From contig DASXIW010000172.1 in assembly GCA_036497785.1 (NCBI GenBank), positions 1 through 43,737 on the forward strand: a stretch of DNA of 43,737 bases. Direction: 5' to 3'. Made by a program: the position numbers and the translations under genes. Positions 24,591 through 32,902 of the stretch are shown one piece after another. Below the pieces are notes generated by a model that made no database searches, had not been told where the DNA came from, and saw only the letters and a program-made list of their open reading frames with translations. The stretch is from DASXIW01 sp036497785. Lineage in GTDB: Bacteria > Pseudomonadota > Alphaproteobacteria > Acetobacterales > Acetobacteraceae. Within the stretch, counting starts at the first letter, position 1. Every line of letters starts with the position of its first letter.

Positions 24591-25484
24591 TTGAACGACA
24601 AGCTCGAATTCCTGATCGCCCTGGCGCGGGAGCGGCATTTCGGCCGCGCCGCCGAGGCCTGCGGCGTCACCCAGCCCACGCTCTCCGCCGGCATCAAGCA
24701 ATTGGAGGAGAGTTTCGGCGTGCTGCTGGTCAATCGCGGCGCCCGCTATCTCGGCCTCACGCCGGAGGGCGACCGGGTGCTGGAATGGGCACGCCGCATC
24801 GTCGGCGACACGCGCGCGATGCACGACGATATTCGTGCCCTGCGCATCGGCCTGGTCGGCCATCTGCGTCTCGCCGTCATCCCCACCGCGCTGCCGGCGG
24901 TACCGATCCTCACCACGCCCTATCGCGAACAGCATCCCGGCGTCCGCTTCACCATCCTGTCCACCACCTCGGCCGACCTGCTGGAGCAGCTGGACAATTT
25001 CACGGTCGATGCCGGCCTGACCTATGTCGGCAATGAGCCCCTGGGCCGGGTTCGCGCCGTGCCGCTCTATCACGAGCATTACCGGCTACTCACCTCGCCC
25101 GGTAATCCGCTGGCCGACCAAGACCGCGTCACCTGGGCGCAGCTTGCGCACATCCCCCTCTGCCTGCTGACACCCGACATGCAGAACCGCCGCATCATCG
25201 ACCGTCTGCTGTCGGCCCCCGGCCCAATGCCGACGCCGATCCTGGAATCCAATTCCATGATCGCCCTGTTCGCCCATGTCCGAACCGGAAAATGGGCCAG
25301 CATCATGCCGGAGCGGCTGGCCCATGTGCTGGCCCCGGCCGATCCGATCCGCAGCATCCCGATTATCGAGCCGCATGCCACCCGCACCATCGGCCTGGTG
25401 GTGCCGAGCCGCGAGCCGATGACAGCCCTTTGCGCCGCGTTGGTGCAGGTGGCGGTGAAACTGATGCCATCGACGCTGACGTAA
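24591..25484 (+). CDS. LysR-family transcriptional regulator
   Basis: DNA-binding regulator of 297 aa. The N-terminal winged HTH (residues 1-60) contains HFGRAAEACGVTQPTLSAGIKQLEE, and a linker helix and periplasmic-binding-like effector domain follow. The start is TTG: in frame, a TGA lies at 24579-24581 and no ATG intervenes. The start sequence LEFLIALARERHFGRAAEAC resembles, from memory, LysR proteins placed next to fds formate dehydrogenase operons in other alphaproteobacteria. Here the fds genes start 5.5 kb downstream, separated by an efflux operon, so a role as fds regulator is possible but unproven. It is divergent from the broken xfp. Confidence 0.9.
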   Translation: MNDKLEFLIALARERHFGRAAEACGVTQPTLSAGIKQLEESFGVLLVNRGARYLGLTPEGDRVLEWARRIVGDTRAMHDDIRALRIGLVGHLRLAVIPTALPAVPILTTPYREQHPGVRFTILSTTSADLLEQLDNFTVDAGLTYVGNEPLGRVRAVPLYHEHYRLLTSPGNPLADQDRVTWAQLAHIPLCLLTPDMQNRRIIDRLLSAPGPMPTPILESNSMIALFAHVRTGKWASIMPERLAHVLAPADPIRSIPIIEPHATRTIGLVVPSREPMTALCAALVQVAVKLMPSTLT

Positions 25485-25504
25485 CGGGCCTTCCGCCCGG
25501 CCCC

Positions 25505-25544
25505 GCGACGCGCGTTCCGCCCTCTCTTGCGACGCGCGTTCCGC
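25505..25544. repeat. 16-bp direct repeat
   Basis: GCGACGCGCGTTCCGC occurs exactly at 25505-25520 and 25529-25544, 8 bp apart, in the gap between the LysR and MarR genes. Function unknown; it may be replication slippage. Confidence 0.6.
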
Positions 25545-25606
25545 GCGATGCACCCTCCGCGCGTCAGCGATGCGATCGCGCCGATATCTCGTTCGCGTCA
25601 TAACCA

Positions 25607-25628
25607 ATAGAATTCTATCGATTAGAAT
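25607..25628. promoter_or_regulatory. Candidate MarR operator
   Basis: ATAGAATTCTAT (25607-25618) is a perfect 12-bp palindrome. It overlaps a second inverted pair, ATTCTA (25612-25617) and TAGAAT (25623-25628). It is an AT-rich island in GC-rich DNA, 15 bp before the marR ATG. This is the expected place and symmetry for MarR autoregulation. Confidence 0.6.
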
Positions 25629-25642
25629 CAAACAGATGGCGG

Positions 25643-26132
25643 ATGGTTGAGCGGGGCTTACCGGGCAGCGGGGATTTCGGCCGCCGGCTGTTTCGCCTCG
25701 GCCAGAATTGGCGTCGCGCGCTCGATCACCAGATGCGCCAGTTCGGCCTGACCGACGCCACCTGGCGACCGCTGCTCTATCTCGGCCGTTTCGGCGACGG
25801 CATGCGCCAGACCGATCTGGCGGCGGCGCTGGATATCGAGGGCCCGTCTTTGGTTCGGCTGCTCGACGCGCTGGAGCGGCAGGGCCTGGTGGTGCGCTGC
25901 GGCGAACCGGATGACCGGCGGGTCAAGACTCTGCACATGACCGCGGCCGGCCATGCCATGTACACTGTTCTAGCGGCAACCAACCAGCGCGTCGCCGATC
26001 ACTTGCTGCATAACCGATCACTTGCTGCATAATGTGTCCGCGGCCGACATCGCGGCCTGTCACCGCGCCTTCGGCCAGATAGAGGCAGCAATGAACGACG
26101 ACGCCGCGGTGACCGACGAGCAGCGGCCATGA
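25643..26132 (+). pseudogene. MarR-family regulator, frameshifted by a 19-bp tandem duplication
   Basis: Winged-helix regulator at the head of an efflux operon. The frame is open for 129 codons (stop 26030-26032). It contains the HTH/wing (RQTDLAAALDIEGPSLVRLL, LERQGLVVRCGEPDDRRVKTL) and ends abnormally after RVADHLLHN at residue 124. CCGATCACTTGCTGCATAA occurs twice in tandem (25995-26013 and 26014-26032). Removing one copy restores a frame that reads on through NVSAADIAACHRAFGQIEAA to a TGA at 26130-26132, overlapping the FUSC start (ATGA). The restored protein would be 156 aa, a normal MarR. The truncated form lacks the C-terminal dimerisation helix, so repression may be lost. Confidence 0.88.
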
Positions 26133-28204
26133 CCGTGCCCCGCAGCTCCGCGCCTGCGCCTTCCCGCCCGCGCCCTTGGGCGGCAACGCTCCTGGCCGTG
26201 CCCCGCGAAATACTGGCGCTATTGCGTCCGTCCCCCCAGATCGCTTTCGCGCTGCGCGTGCTTCTGGCCGTCACCATCGCGATATACACCGCCTATTGGC
26301 TGGAGCTGGACACGCCATCCTCCGCCGGCACCACCGCGGTCATCGTCGCCGGCGCCTCGCGGGGGGGCATCATCTCCAAAAGCCTGTGGCGGCTCTTCGG
26401 CACCCTGGTCGGCGCCGTGGCCGCCGTGGCCCTTATCGCGGGGCTGGTCCAGTCGCCGGTGCTGTTCATCGTCGGCGTGGCCGCCTGGATCGGGGTGTGC
26501 ACCTTCACGGGCTCCCTGCTGCGCTACAACCGCAGCTATGCCGCAGTGCTGGCCGGCTATACCGTCGCCTTCGTGGCCTTCGGCGCACTGGACGATCCCG
26601 AGCGGGTCTTCGATCTCGCCACGGGGCGCGCCGCCGTCGTCGCCATCGGCATTATGTCCACGGCCCTGGTGTTCCTGATCACCGATATCGGCCCGGGCGA
26701 GCACACGCTGGAGGCGCGGGTGGCCGGCCTGATCATCTCGCTGGCCAAGCTGTTGCAAACCGGGCTGCGCAGCGGCGACCGCGACGCGGTTCTCGTCGCC
26801 GCCCGCGACATCGCCACGACACTGACTGCGCTCGACGAGTCAGTCGAGTTCTCCGCCGTCGAGGATGCCGGATTCGCGCGCTACAAGGCCGATCTGCGGC
26901 TGGCGGTGGCGGAGGCCTGGGCGGCATTGGTCGGCGCGCAGCACATGGCCGTGCTGATCCGGCGGCTGGCCGCCGAGGAAGCGGGCGCGGATGCGGTGCT
27001 GATGCGCGCACTGGACCGGATCGCCGCGATGCTGCCCGGCGAACACGCAAGCGGCGCGCGCGACGTCGTGCGCGGCGCCATCGCTGAGCTGCGCCGCCGC
27101 TCCGCCGCATGCGGCGACCTGAAGCTGCTTGCCGCATTCTGCCAGGCGACCACGCTGCTCACGCAGCTCGATGGCGCGCTGGCGGGGCTGGAAGCGTTGC
27201 AGGACGGGGTGCGGCGGGCCGTGCCGATGCGGCTGATTAGCTATGCCAATCCCGTCACCGCTTGGCGCAACGGCGTCAGGGCCTTCCTGGCGGTGTGCAT
27301 CGCCGGCGTGTTCTGGATCGTCAGCCAGTGGCCGACCGGCGGCTCCGCGCTGCTGGTCCTGGCGCCGGTCTGCGCCCTGCTGTCGCAAACCGACAGCGCC
27401 GCGCACGGAAGCATCGATTTCCTGAAGGGTATCGCGCTCGCGATGGTCGCCGCGTTTGGGTGCACCTATGGCGTCCTGCCGGCAATGACCGGCTTTCCCC
27501 TGCTGATGGTGGGCTTTCTGCCCTTCATTTTCGCGGGTGTGCTGCTCAGCCAGCGTCCGGGCTACACCTTTGTCGGCCTCGGCTACATGGTGTTCTTCAT
27601 CACTGCCGTGGCGCCCGGCAATCCGATTCACTACGATCTGGCGGCGTCGCTGAACACGTATTTCGCCTATCTGTTCGGCGCGGCCGTCGCGGCGCTGGTC
27701 TTCCGCATTCTGATACCGCCCAATCCCCTGGCCGAGGCGCGCGTGCTCTTGCATTCCGTGCGCAATGCCATCCAGCGACTGGCGGGGCGCCGGGCGCCCC
27801 CGCATGTGCTGGTGTGGGAGCATGTGCAGCACCAGAAGCTGCTACGCCTGGGCCGCCGCCTCGCGCCATTCCCGGAACTGCGTCTCCGCGCGGCTGGCGC
27901 CGTTTCCGCCGCTATCATCGCCGGGCGTCATCTGGCCGCCATCCGGCACGCCGGGCAGGATGCCAGCCTGCCGGCCTCGGTCCGCGCCGCCGCCTTGCGC
28001 GTAGCCGCCGGGTTCCGCCGCCTGCTGGCCGCGCCCGAACAGGCTGCCGCAATCGCCCGCGCGCAGGCCGAGGCACTGCTGCAACCGGAGGCGCCGCACG
28101 CGGTACGGCAGGTGGCGGCAACCATGTACGACCTCGCCGAACTGGTCTCGGCGCATCGCGGCTTTTTCGCCCGCGGGGTCGAAATTCCGGACGAGGCGGC
28201 ATGA
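26129..28204 (+). CDS. FUSC-family (fusaric acid resistance-like) efflux permease
   Basis: Inner-membrane transporter of the aromatic-acid exporter/FUSC family, 691 aa. There are two hydrophobic blocks (about residues 35-185 and 385-530), each followed by a soluble helical region, the usual AaeB/FUSC plan. IAFALRVLLAVTIAIYTAYWLELDTPSSAGTT-type sequence marks the first block and AWRNGVRAFLAVCIAGVFWI the second. Relatives export aromatic carboxylic acids such as p-hydroxybenzoate or fusaric acid. Its ATG overlaps the original marR stop, and its own stop overlaps the DUF1656 start (ATGA), so translation is coupled along the operon. Confidence 0.93.
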   Translation: MTVPRSSAPAPSRPRPWAATLLAVPREILALLRPSPQIAFALRVLLAVTIAIYTAYWLELDTPSSAGTTAVIVAGASRGGIISKSLWRLFGTLVGAVAAVALIAGLVQSPVLFIVGVAAWIGVCTFTGSLLRYNRSYAAVLAGYTVAFVAFGALDDPERVFDLATGRAAVVAIGIMSTALVFLITDIGPGEHTLEARVAGLIISLAKLLQTGLRSGDRDAVLVAARDIATTLTALDESVEFSAVEDAGFARYKADLRLAVAEAWAALVGAQHMAVLIRRLAAEEAGADAVLMRALDRIAAMLPGEHASGARDVVRGAIAELRRRSAACGDLKLLAAFCQATTLLTQLDGALAGLEALQDGVRRAVPMRLISYANPVTAWRNGVRAFLAVCIAGVFWIVSQWPTGGSALLVLAPVCALLSQTDSAAHGSIDFLKGIALAMVAAFGCTYGVLPAMTGFPLLMVGFLPFIFAGVLLSQRPGYTFVGLGYMVFFITAVAPGNPIHYDLAASLNTYFAYLFGAAVAALVFRILIPPNPLAEARVLLHSVRNAIQRLAGRRAPPHVLVWEHVQHQKLLRLGRRLAPFPELRLRAAGAVSAAIIAGRHLAAIRHAGQDASLPASVRAAALRVAAGFRRLLAAPEQAAAIARAQAEALLQPEAPHAVRQVAATMYDLAELVSAHRGFFARGVEIPDEAA

Positions 28205-28395
28205 TCACCGAGTGGAATGTGGGCGGCGTCTTCATGGCGCCGATCGTGGCCTACGTGATCCTGGCCGGGGCAATCTTCGCGGGATGCCGCTTCGTGCTGG
28301 CGCGCATCGGCCTGCTGCACCGCGTATGGCATCCTGCCTTGTTCGAGGTGGCGCTGTTCCTGTCCATCCTCTCCCTGCTCGTCCGCTTCCTCTAG
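28201..28395 (+). CDS. DUF1656 small membrane protein (AaeX-like)
   Basis: A 64-aa inner-membrane protein with two predicted helices (residues 10-32 and 45-64): GVFMAPIVAYVILAGAIFA and HPALFEVALFLSILSLLVRF. This size and motif set matches the DUF1656/AaeX proteins found between FUSC permeases and HlyD-type adaptors. Start overlaps the FUSC stop by 4 bases. The TAG stop belongs to the CTCTAGAGC edge of an intergenic repeat element, so the element's arrival may have set or preserved the 3' end of the gene. Confidence 0.92.
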   Translation: MITEWNVGGVFMAPIVAYVILAGAIFAGCRFVLARIGLLHRVWHPALFEVALFLSILSLLVRFL

Positions 28396-28452
28396 AGCGA
28401 TATGGCTTCACGTGGAATCGCCGGGCCATAAAAATGGCCGCTACAGCAAATA
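28390..28452. repeat. Intergenic repeat element, copy 3, inside the efflux operon
   Basis: CTCTAGAGCGATATGG and GGAATCGCCGGGCCAT match copy 1 read on the minus strand (GGAATCACCGGGCCAT; 15 of 16 identical). The 3' part (ATGGCCGCTACAGCAAA) diverges. The copy fills the gap between DUF1656 and the adaptor gene and supplies the DUF1656 stop codon. Confidence 0.55.
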
Positions 28453-28464
28453 CTTGGGTGCCGT

Positions 28465-29376
28465 ATGAATAACGTCAGGCTGTTCCTCCGTATCGCCACC
28501 ACTCTGCTCATGGTCGGATTGACCGTCATGCTGGCGATCGGGCTGTGGAGCGCCTACATGCTCGCACCCTGGACGCGGGACGGCCGGGTGCTGGCGCAGG
28601 TGGTGAACATCGCCCCCGAAGTCTCCGGCACCATCGTCTCGCTGCCGGTGGCGGACAACCAATTCGTCCATAAGGGCGACGTGCTCTTCGTCATCGATCC
28701 CACGCGCTTTCGCCTCGCCGTGGAGCAGGCCCAGGCGTCGGTGGACGCCGCCCGCCAGCAACAGCAACAGCGCGTGGCGGATGCCAAGCGCCGCCAGGGC
28801 CTCAACGGCGTTGTCTCGGCCGAGGAGCAGGAGACTTTCGCCAACACCGCGGCCGTCGCCGGCTCCAACCTCGCCGGCGCGCTGGCGGCACTCGATGTCG
28901 CCAAGCTCAATCTGCAGCGCAGCACGCTCTACGCCCCGGTCAATGGCTACGTCACCCAACTCCGCCTGCGTGTGGGCGACTACGCCAATGCGGGCCAGCC
29001 GCGCATCGCCGTCGTAGATTCGGATTCGTTCTGGCTGACCGGCTATTTCGAGGAAACCAAGCTGCACGCCATCAAGGTCGGCGACCCTGCGCGCATCAAG
29101 CTGATGGGTTACGACACGCCGCTTGCCGGTCATGTCGACAGCATCGGGCGTGGCATCAGCGATCCGAACGACGCCTCCAACAGCCGCGGCCTGCCCACGG
29201 TGAACCCGATCTTCACCTGGGTCCGTCTCGCCCAGCGCGTCCCCGTGCGCATCGCCATAGACAAAGTGCCGGACGGCATCGTCCTCGTCGCCGGCCTGAC
29301 CGCGTCGATCTCGATCGGACCAGGCAATGATGTTCCGCCCGGCCGACTGGTAAGCTGGCTCGAGGATAATCTTTGA
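28465..29376 (+). CDS. HlyD-family periplasmic adaptor (AaeA/EmrA-like)
   Basis: Membrane fusion protein of 303 aa. It has one N-terminal TM helix (about residues 9-32), then a lipoyl/barrel-sandwich domain (VNIAPEVSGTIVSLPVADNQ, VHKGDVLFVIDPTRF), a short alpha-hairpin (residues 75-135) and a beta-barrel. It would couple the FUSC permease to the outer-membrane factor encoded next. The stop overlaps the next start (TGATG). The ATG at 28465 lies about 15 bp after the repeat element, with no strong ribosome-binding site. Confidence 0.94.
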   Translation: MNNVRLFLRIATTLLMVGLTVMLAIGLWSAYMLAPWTRDGRVLAQVVNIAPEVSGTIVSLPVADNQFVHKGDVLFVIDPTRFRLAVEQAQASVDAARQQQQQRVADAKRRQGLNGVVSAEEQETFANTAAVAGSNLAGALAALDVAKLNLQRSTLYAPVNGYVTQLRLRVGDYANAGQPRIAVVDSDSFWLTGYFEETKLHAIKVGDPARIKLMGYDTPLAGHVDSIGRGISDPNDASNSRGLPTVNPIFTWVRLAQRVPVRIAIDKVPDGIVLVAGLTASISIGPGNDVPPGRLVSWLEDNL

Positions 29377-30848
29377 TGCGCATGCCGCGCGTGTGGGCAA
29401 CGCGCCTGCGGCGCGACCGATCAGCACGCCTGCGGCTTTGGGGTTTGACCACGGCGGCCCTGGTCGCTGGCTGCACGGTCGGGCCGGACTATGTCCGGCC
29501 GCAATTGCATCTGCCGGCGGGCTGGACCGAACAGCGCATCAGCGCCGCCAACGCCGAAGCCGCGTCGCAGCTAAGGGAGTGGTGGACCGAATTTCACGAC
29601 CCCATGCTGACCCAGCTGGTCGGCGATGTCATCGACGGCAATCTGGAACTCCAGATCGCCCGCCAGAAGCTGCTGCAAGCGCGCGCCGAGCGCACCGTCG
29701 CCGGGTCCGAAGCCTACCCGCAGATCGGGGCCTCCGCATCGGCTACTGCCAACCGCAGCAGCACAACGCTGAACTGGCCGCCCGGCATCGGCTATTATCG
29801 CAGCTATTCCTTCGGTTTCGATGCATCCTGGGAACTGGACGTGTTCGGCGGCATCCGCCGCGCGACGCAGGCGGCGGACGCCGATATCCAGGCCACCATC
29901 GAGAATCGCCGCGCCGTGCTGGTCGCCTTGCTGGCCGAACTGGCAACCGATTATGCCGATCTGCGCGCCACCCAGCTGCGCCTGGACATCGCCCGGCATA
30001 ATCTCGGCATCGCCCAGCGCGCGCTCGACCTGACCAGTACCGAGTTCGCGCGGGGCCTGACCAATAATCTCACCGTTTCGCAGGCCCGCGCGCAGATGGA
30101 AAGCGTGCAGGCCACGGTGCCGGTTCTGCAGGCCCGGCAGGCCCGGCTGATCCACGCCATCTACGTGCTGACCGGCCGCTTCCCCGGCCAGCTCGAAACC
30201 CAGCTCGCCGTCGCCGCGCCGACGGTGCCCGCACCCCCCACCCTGCCGCTCAGCCTGCCGTCGGAGGTGGTTGCGAACCGCCCGGACATACGCGGTGCCG
30301 AGCGGAATCTGGCGGCCGCCACGGCGCGGATCGGCGTCGCCGTCTCGGATCTCTATCCGCATTTCTCGATCCCACTGCTGCTGATGCCCATGACCAGCTT
30401 CCCGGCCGAGGCCTTCACCGCGGCCAGCCTCAGCTGGACGATTGGCCTGACCGCGACTGAAGGCATCTATGAGGGTGGCCGGCGCACCGCGCGGGTAGAC
30501 GAGGCCAGGGCGGCCGCCGAGATCGACCGGATCGCCTATCGCCAGACCGTGCTGAACGCCTTCCGCGAAGTCGAGGACGCGTTGGTCAATCTGCAATTCG
30601 AGGCGCTCCGCCGCGGCTCGCTGCAGGCCGCCCTGAAAGACAGCAAAGCCGCCTCCGATCAGGCCGAGCGGCTCTACGCCGCCGGCCTGACCGATTTCCT
30701 GAATGTGCTGAGTACCGACCGCACATTATTCGCCGCCGAGGACGAGCTGGCTTTGAGCGATCTCGCCTATGACGAGCAGGTCATCACCCTTTACCAGTCG
30801 CTTGGCGGCGGCTGGCAGGCGGTGACGTTCGGAGACGAGAAGCGATAG
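29376..30848 (+). CDS. Outer-membrane efflux factor, NodT/OprM lipoprotein family
   Basis: Outer-membrane channel of a tripartite pump, about 490 aa. The N-terminus is a lipoprotein signal with the lipobox LVAGC followed by TVGPDYVRPQL, the standard OprM/NodT mature start. Two OEP domains follow, with internal repeat character (QARAQMESVQATVPVLQARQ; later VLNAFREVEDALVNLQFEA). VVANRPDIRGAERNLAAATA is the conserved mid-protein segment. It completes the marR-FUSC-DUF1656-HlyD-OMF operon and could also serve the RND pump at 15-19 kb, which lacks its own channel. The ATG at 29376 is preferred over an adjacent TTG. Confidence 0.94.
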   Translation: MRMPRVWATRLRRDRSARLRLWGLTTAALVAGCTVGPDYVRPQLHLPAGWTEQRISAANAEAASQLREWWTEFHDPMLTQLVGDVIDGNLELQIARQKLLQARAERTVAGSEAYPQIGASASATANRSSTTLNWPPGIGYYRSYSFGFDASWELDVFGGIRRATQAADADIQATIENRRAVLVALLAELATDYADLRATQLRLDIARHNLGIAQRALDLTSTEFARGLTNNLTVSQARAQMESVQATVPVLQARQARLIHAIYVLTGRFPGQLETQLAVAAPTVPAPPTLPLSLPSEVVANRPDIRGAERNLAAATARIGVAVSDLYPHFSIPLLLMPMTSFPAEAFTAASLSWTIGLTATEGIYEGGRRTARVDEARAAAEIDRIAYRQTVLNAFREVEDALVNLQFEALRRGSLQAALKDSKAASDQAERLYAAGLTDFLNVLSTDRTLFAAEDELALSDLAYDEQVITLYQSLGGGWQAVTFGDEKR

Positions 30849-30862
30849 GTTTTTTCTATCGC
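30842..30862 (+). terminator. Hairpin over the efflux operon stop codon
   Basis: GCGATAG (30842-30848, including the TAG stop) and CTATCGC (30856-30862) form a perfect 7-bp stem with a T-rich loop. It may reduce read-through into the fds operon. Confidence 0.5.
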
Positions 30863-30866
30863 AGCA

Positions 30867-30918
30867 TATAATTGCCCGGCTTGAAGGCCCCCGTGCCGAC
30901 TGACATCTTTGCGCAAAG
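30867..30918 (+). promoter_or_regulatory. Candidate fds promoter and palindrome
   Basis: TATAAT at 30867-30872 is a perfect -10 hexamer, though no good -35 lies 17 bp upstream, which suggests activator dependence. CTTTGCGCAAAG at 30907-30918 is a perfect 12-bp palindrome, 17 bp before the fdsG ATG. It could be an activator or repressor site. Which regulator binds is unknown; the LysR at 24.6 kb is a candidate. Confidence 0.45.
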
Positions 30919-30935
30919 AGGCTGGAGCATAGCGT

Positions 30936-31397
30936 ATGCCACACGACGAATCCTGGAATGCAACGCAAGCTAGGGCAATTATCGACGCCCATGCCGCTTT
31001 GCCCGGGGCAGCTTTGCCGATCCTTCACGCGCTTCAGGACCGCTTCGGCTACATCCCCGACCCCGCGATCCCGCTGATCGCGGACGCGCTCAATGTCAGC
31101 CGCGCCGACATGCATGGCATTGTCAGCTTCTATCACGATTTCCGCCATGCGCCGCCAGGTCGCCACGTTCTGAGGCTCTGCCGGGCGGAAGCCTGCCAGT
31201 CGACCGGCGCCGCCGCGCTGGCCACCGCCCTGCTGGACCGCCTGGGCATCGCCTGGGGCGGCACCACCTCGGATGGCCGCCTGACCGTGCTGCCCGTCTA
31301 TTGCCTGGGCCTGTGCGTCTGTGGCCCAGCCGCATTGCTGGACGGCGAGCCGATCGGCGAGCTGGACGAAGCCAAACTGGCGGAGATCGCCGCATGA
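30936..31397 (+). CDS. fdsG: NAD-dependent formate dehydrogenase gamma subunit
   Basis: Thioredoxin-like [2Fe-2S] subunit, related to NuoE, of the soluble molybdenum formate dehydrogenase complex. The 153-aa product has an N-terminal helical region (LPILHALQDRFGYIP) and four cluster cysteines: Cys82 and Cys87 (CRAEAC), Cys123 and Cys127 (CLGLC). It carries electrons within the complex and assists contact with FdsB. It is the first gene of the operon, and its stop overlaps fdsB (ATGA). The start ATG at 30936 follows GGCTGGAGC. Confidence 0.96.
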   Translation: MPHDESWNATQARAIIDAHAALPGAALPILHALQDRFGYIPDPAIPLIADALNVSRADMHGIVSFYHDFRHAPPGRHVLRLCRAEACQSTGAAALATALLDRLGIAWGGTTSDGRLTVLPVYCLGLCVCGPAALLDGEPIGELDEAKLAEIAA

Positions 31398-32902
31398 CCC
31401 GCATCTTCATCCCCCGCGACGTTGCCGCCCTCGCCAAGGGCGCGGAAGCCGTCGCCAGCGCCTTGGCGATCCCGGGCGTGGAGATCGTGCGCACAGGCAC
31501 GCGCGGCATGATCTGGCTGGAACCGCTGATCGAGGTCGAAACGCCGCAAGGCCGCATCGGCTACGGCCCGGTCCGCGCCGGCGACGTTCCGGGCTTGCTC
31601 GCAGCCGGATTGTTGCAGGGTGGGAATCATGAATTGCGCATCGGCCGGCCGGAGGAGCGCCCTTTCCTCGCTGCCCAGACGCGCCTGACCTTTGCGCGGT
31701 GCGGCATCGTCGATCCGCTGTCGCTGGCCGATTTTCGTGCCCATGGCGGCCTGAAAGGGTTTGAGCGGGCGCGCCAGCTGGGCGGGGCGGGCATCGTGGC
31801 GGAGGTGACGAAATCCGGCCTACGCGGACGCGGCGGCGCAGGCTTCCCGACCGGCATCAAGTGGAAGACGGTGCGGGAGGCCGGGGATGGCCAGAAATAC
31901 ATCGTCTGCAACGCCGACGAAGGCGATAGCGGCACCTTCGCCGACCGCATGATGATGGAAGGCGATCCCTTCGCCCTGATCGAAGGCATGACCATCGCCG
32001 GCCTCGCCGTGGGCGCAACCCAAGGCTATATCTACAGCCGATCCGAATACCCCCACGCCAACGCCACCATGCGCGCGGCCATCCGCATCGCCGAGGAAGC
32101 GGGCGTGTTCGGGCCGGATTTCCAACTGGAATTGCGCGTCGGCGCCGGCGCCTATGTCTGCGGCGAGGAGACCTCCCTGCTGGAAAGCCTGGAAGGCAAA
32201 CGCGGCATGGTCCGCGCCAAGCCGCCTTTGCCGGCCCATGTCGGATTATTCGGCCGCCCCACCGTCATCAACAATCTTTTATCACTTGCCACAATCCCCA
32301 CGATTCTGGCCCAAGGCGCTGATTTCTATGCCGGTTTCGGCATGGGACGGTCGCGCGGCACAATGCCCATCCAGCTCGCCGGCAACATCCGCCATGGCGG
32401 CCTGTTCGAAACCGGCTTCGGCATCACGTTAGGCGAACTCGTGATGGATATCGGCGGCGGCACCGCCAGCGGAAAACCGGTGCGCGCCGTGCAGGCGGGG
32501 GGGCCGCTGGGGGCCTATTTCCCGCCTTCGCTGTTCAGCACCCTATATGACTACGAGGCCTTCGCCGCGCAGGACGGGCTGATCGGGCATGGGGGGCTGG
32601 TGGTGTTCGATGACAGCGTCGACATGGCGGAAATGGCGCGGTTCGCCATGGAATTCTGCGCCGTCGAATCCTGCGGAAAATGCACGCCGTGCCGGATCGG
32701 CGCGGTGCGCGGACGGGAGACGATCGAGAAGATCGTGCGCGGCGAGGAGGTGGCGCGTAATATCGCGCTGTTGGAGGACCTGTGCGCCACGATGAAGTTG
32801 GGGTCGCTTTGCGCGCTGGGGGGCTTCACGCCGTATCCGGTGCTGAGCGCATTGCGCCATTTCGAAGCCGATTTTCACGCCAAAGAGGGCAGTTTCGCAT
32901 GA
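31394..32902 (+). CDS. fdsB: NAD-dependent formate dehydrogenase beta subunit (NADH site)
   Basis: Flavoprotein subunit of 502 aa, a NuoF homologue that hands electrons to NAD+. It has an N-terminal thioredoxin-like region without cluster cysteines. The FMN/NADH domain follows, with GLRGRGGAGFPTGIKW and ICNADEGDSGTFADR-like sequence. A SLBB region comes next, and the C-terminal [4Fe-4S] binder ESCGKCTPCRIG is completed by LGSLCALGG. Overlaps fdsG and fdsA by four bases on each side. Base usage changes inside this gene: a 60-codon stretch counted from 31922 has 40 C-ending and 10 G-ending codons, whereas past about 32.5 kb G-ending codons dominate. Confidence 0.96.
   Translation: MTRIFIPRDVAALAKGAEAVASALAIPGVEIVRTGTRGMIWLEPLIEVETPQGRIGYGPVRAGDVPGLLAAGLLQGGNHELRIGRPEERPFLAAQTRLTFARCGIVDPLSLADFRAHGGLKGFERARQLGGAGIVAEVTKSGLRGRGGAGFPTGIKWKTVREAGDGQKYIVCNADEGDSGTFADRMMMEGDPFALIEGMTIAGLAVGATQGYIYSRSEYPHANATMRAAIRIAEEAGVFGPDFQLELRVGAGAYVCGEETSLLESLEGKRGMVRAKPPLPAHVGLFGRPTVINNLLSLATIPTILAQGADFYAGFGMGRSRGTMPIQLAGNIRHGGLFETGFGITLGELVMDIGGGTASGKPVRAVQAGGPLGAYFPPSLFSTLYDYEAFAAQDGLIGHGGLVVFDDSVDMAEMARFAMEFCAVESCGKCTPCRIGAVRGRETIEKIVRGEEVARNIALLEDLCATMKLGSLCALGGFTPYPVLSALRHFEADFHAKEGSFA

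Noticed and set aside
25505..25544. CRISPR-like repeat
   Set aside because: Only two copies of a 16-bp repeat with an 8-bp spacer; no further units or cas genes.
32400..32600. Replication origin at the skew switch
   Set aside because: No DnaA-box cluster, AT-rich unwinding region, dnaA, parAB or other origin-linked genes were seen; kept only as a skew observation.
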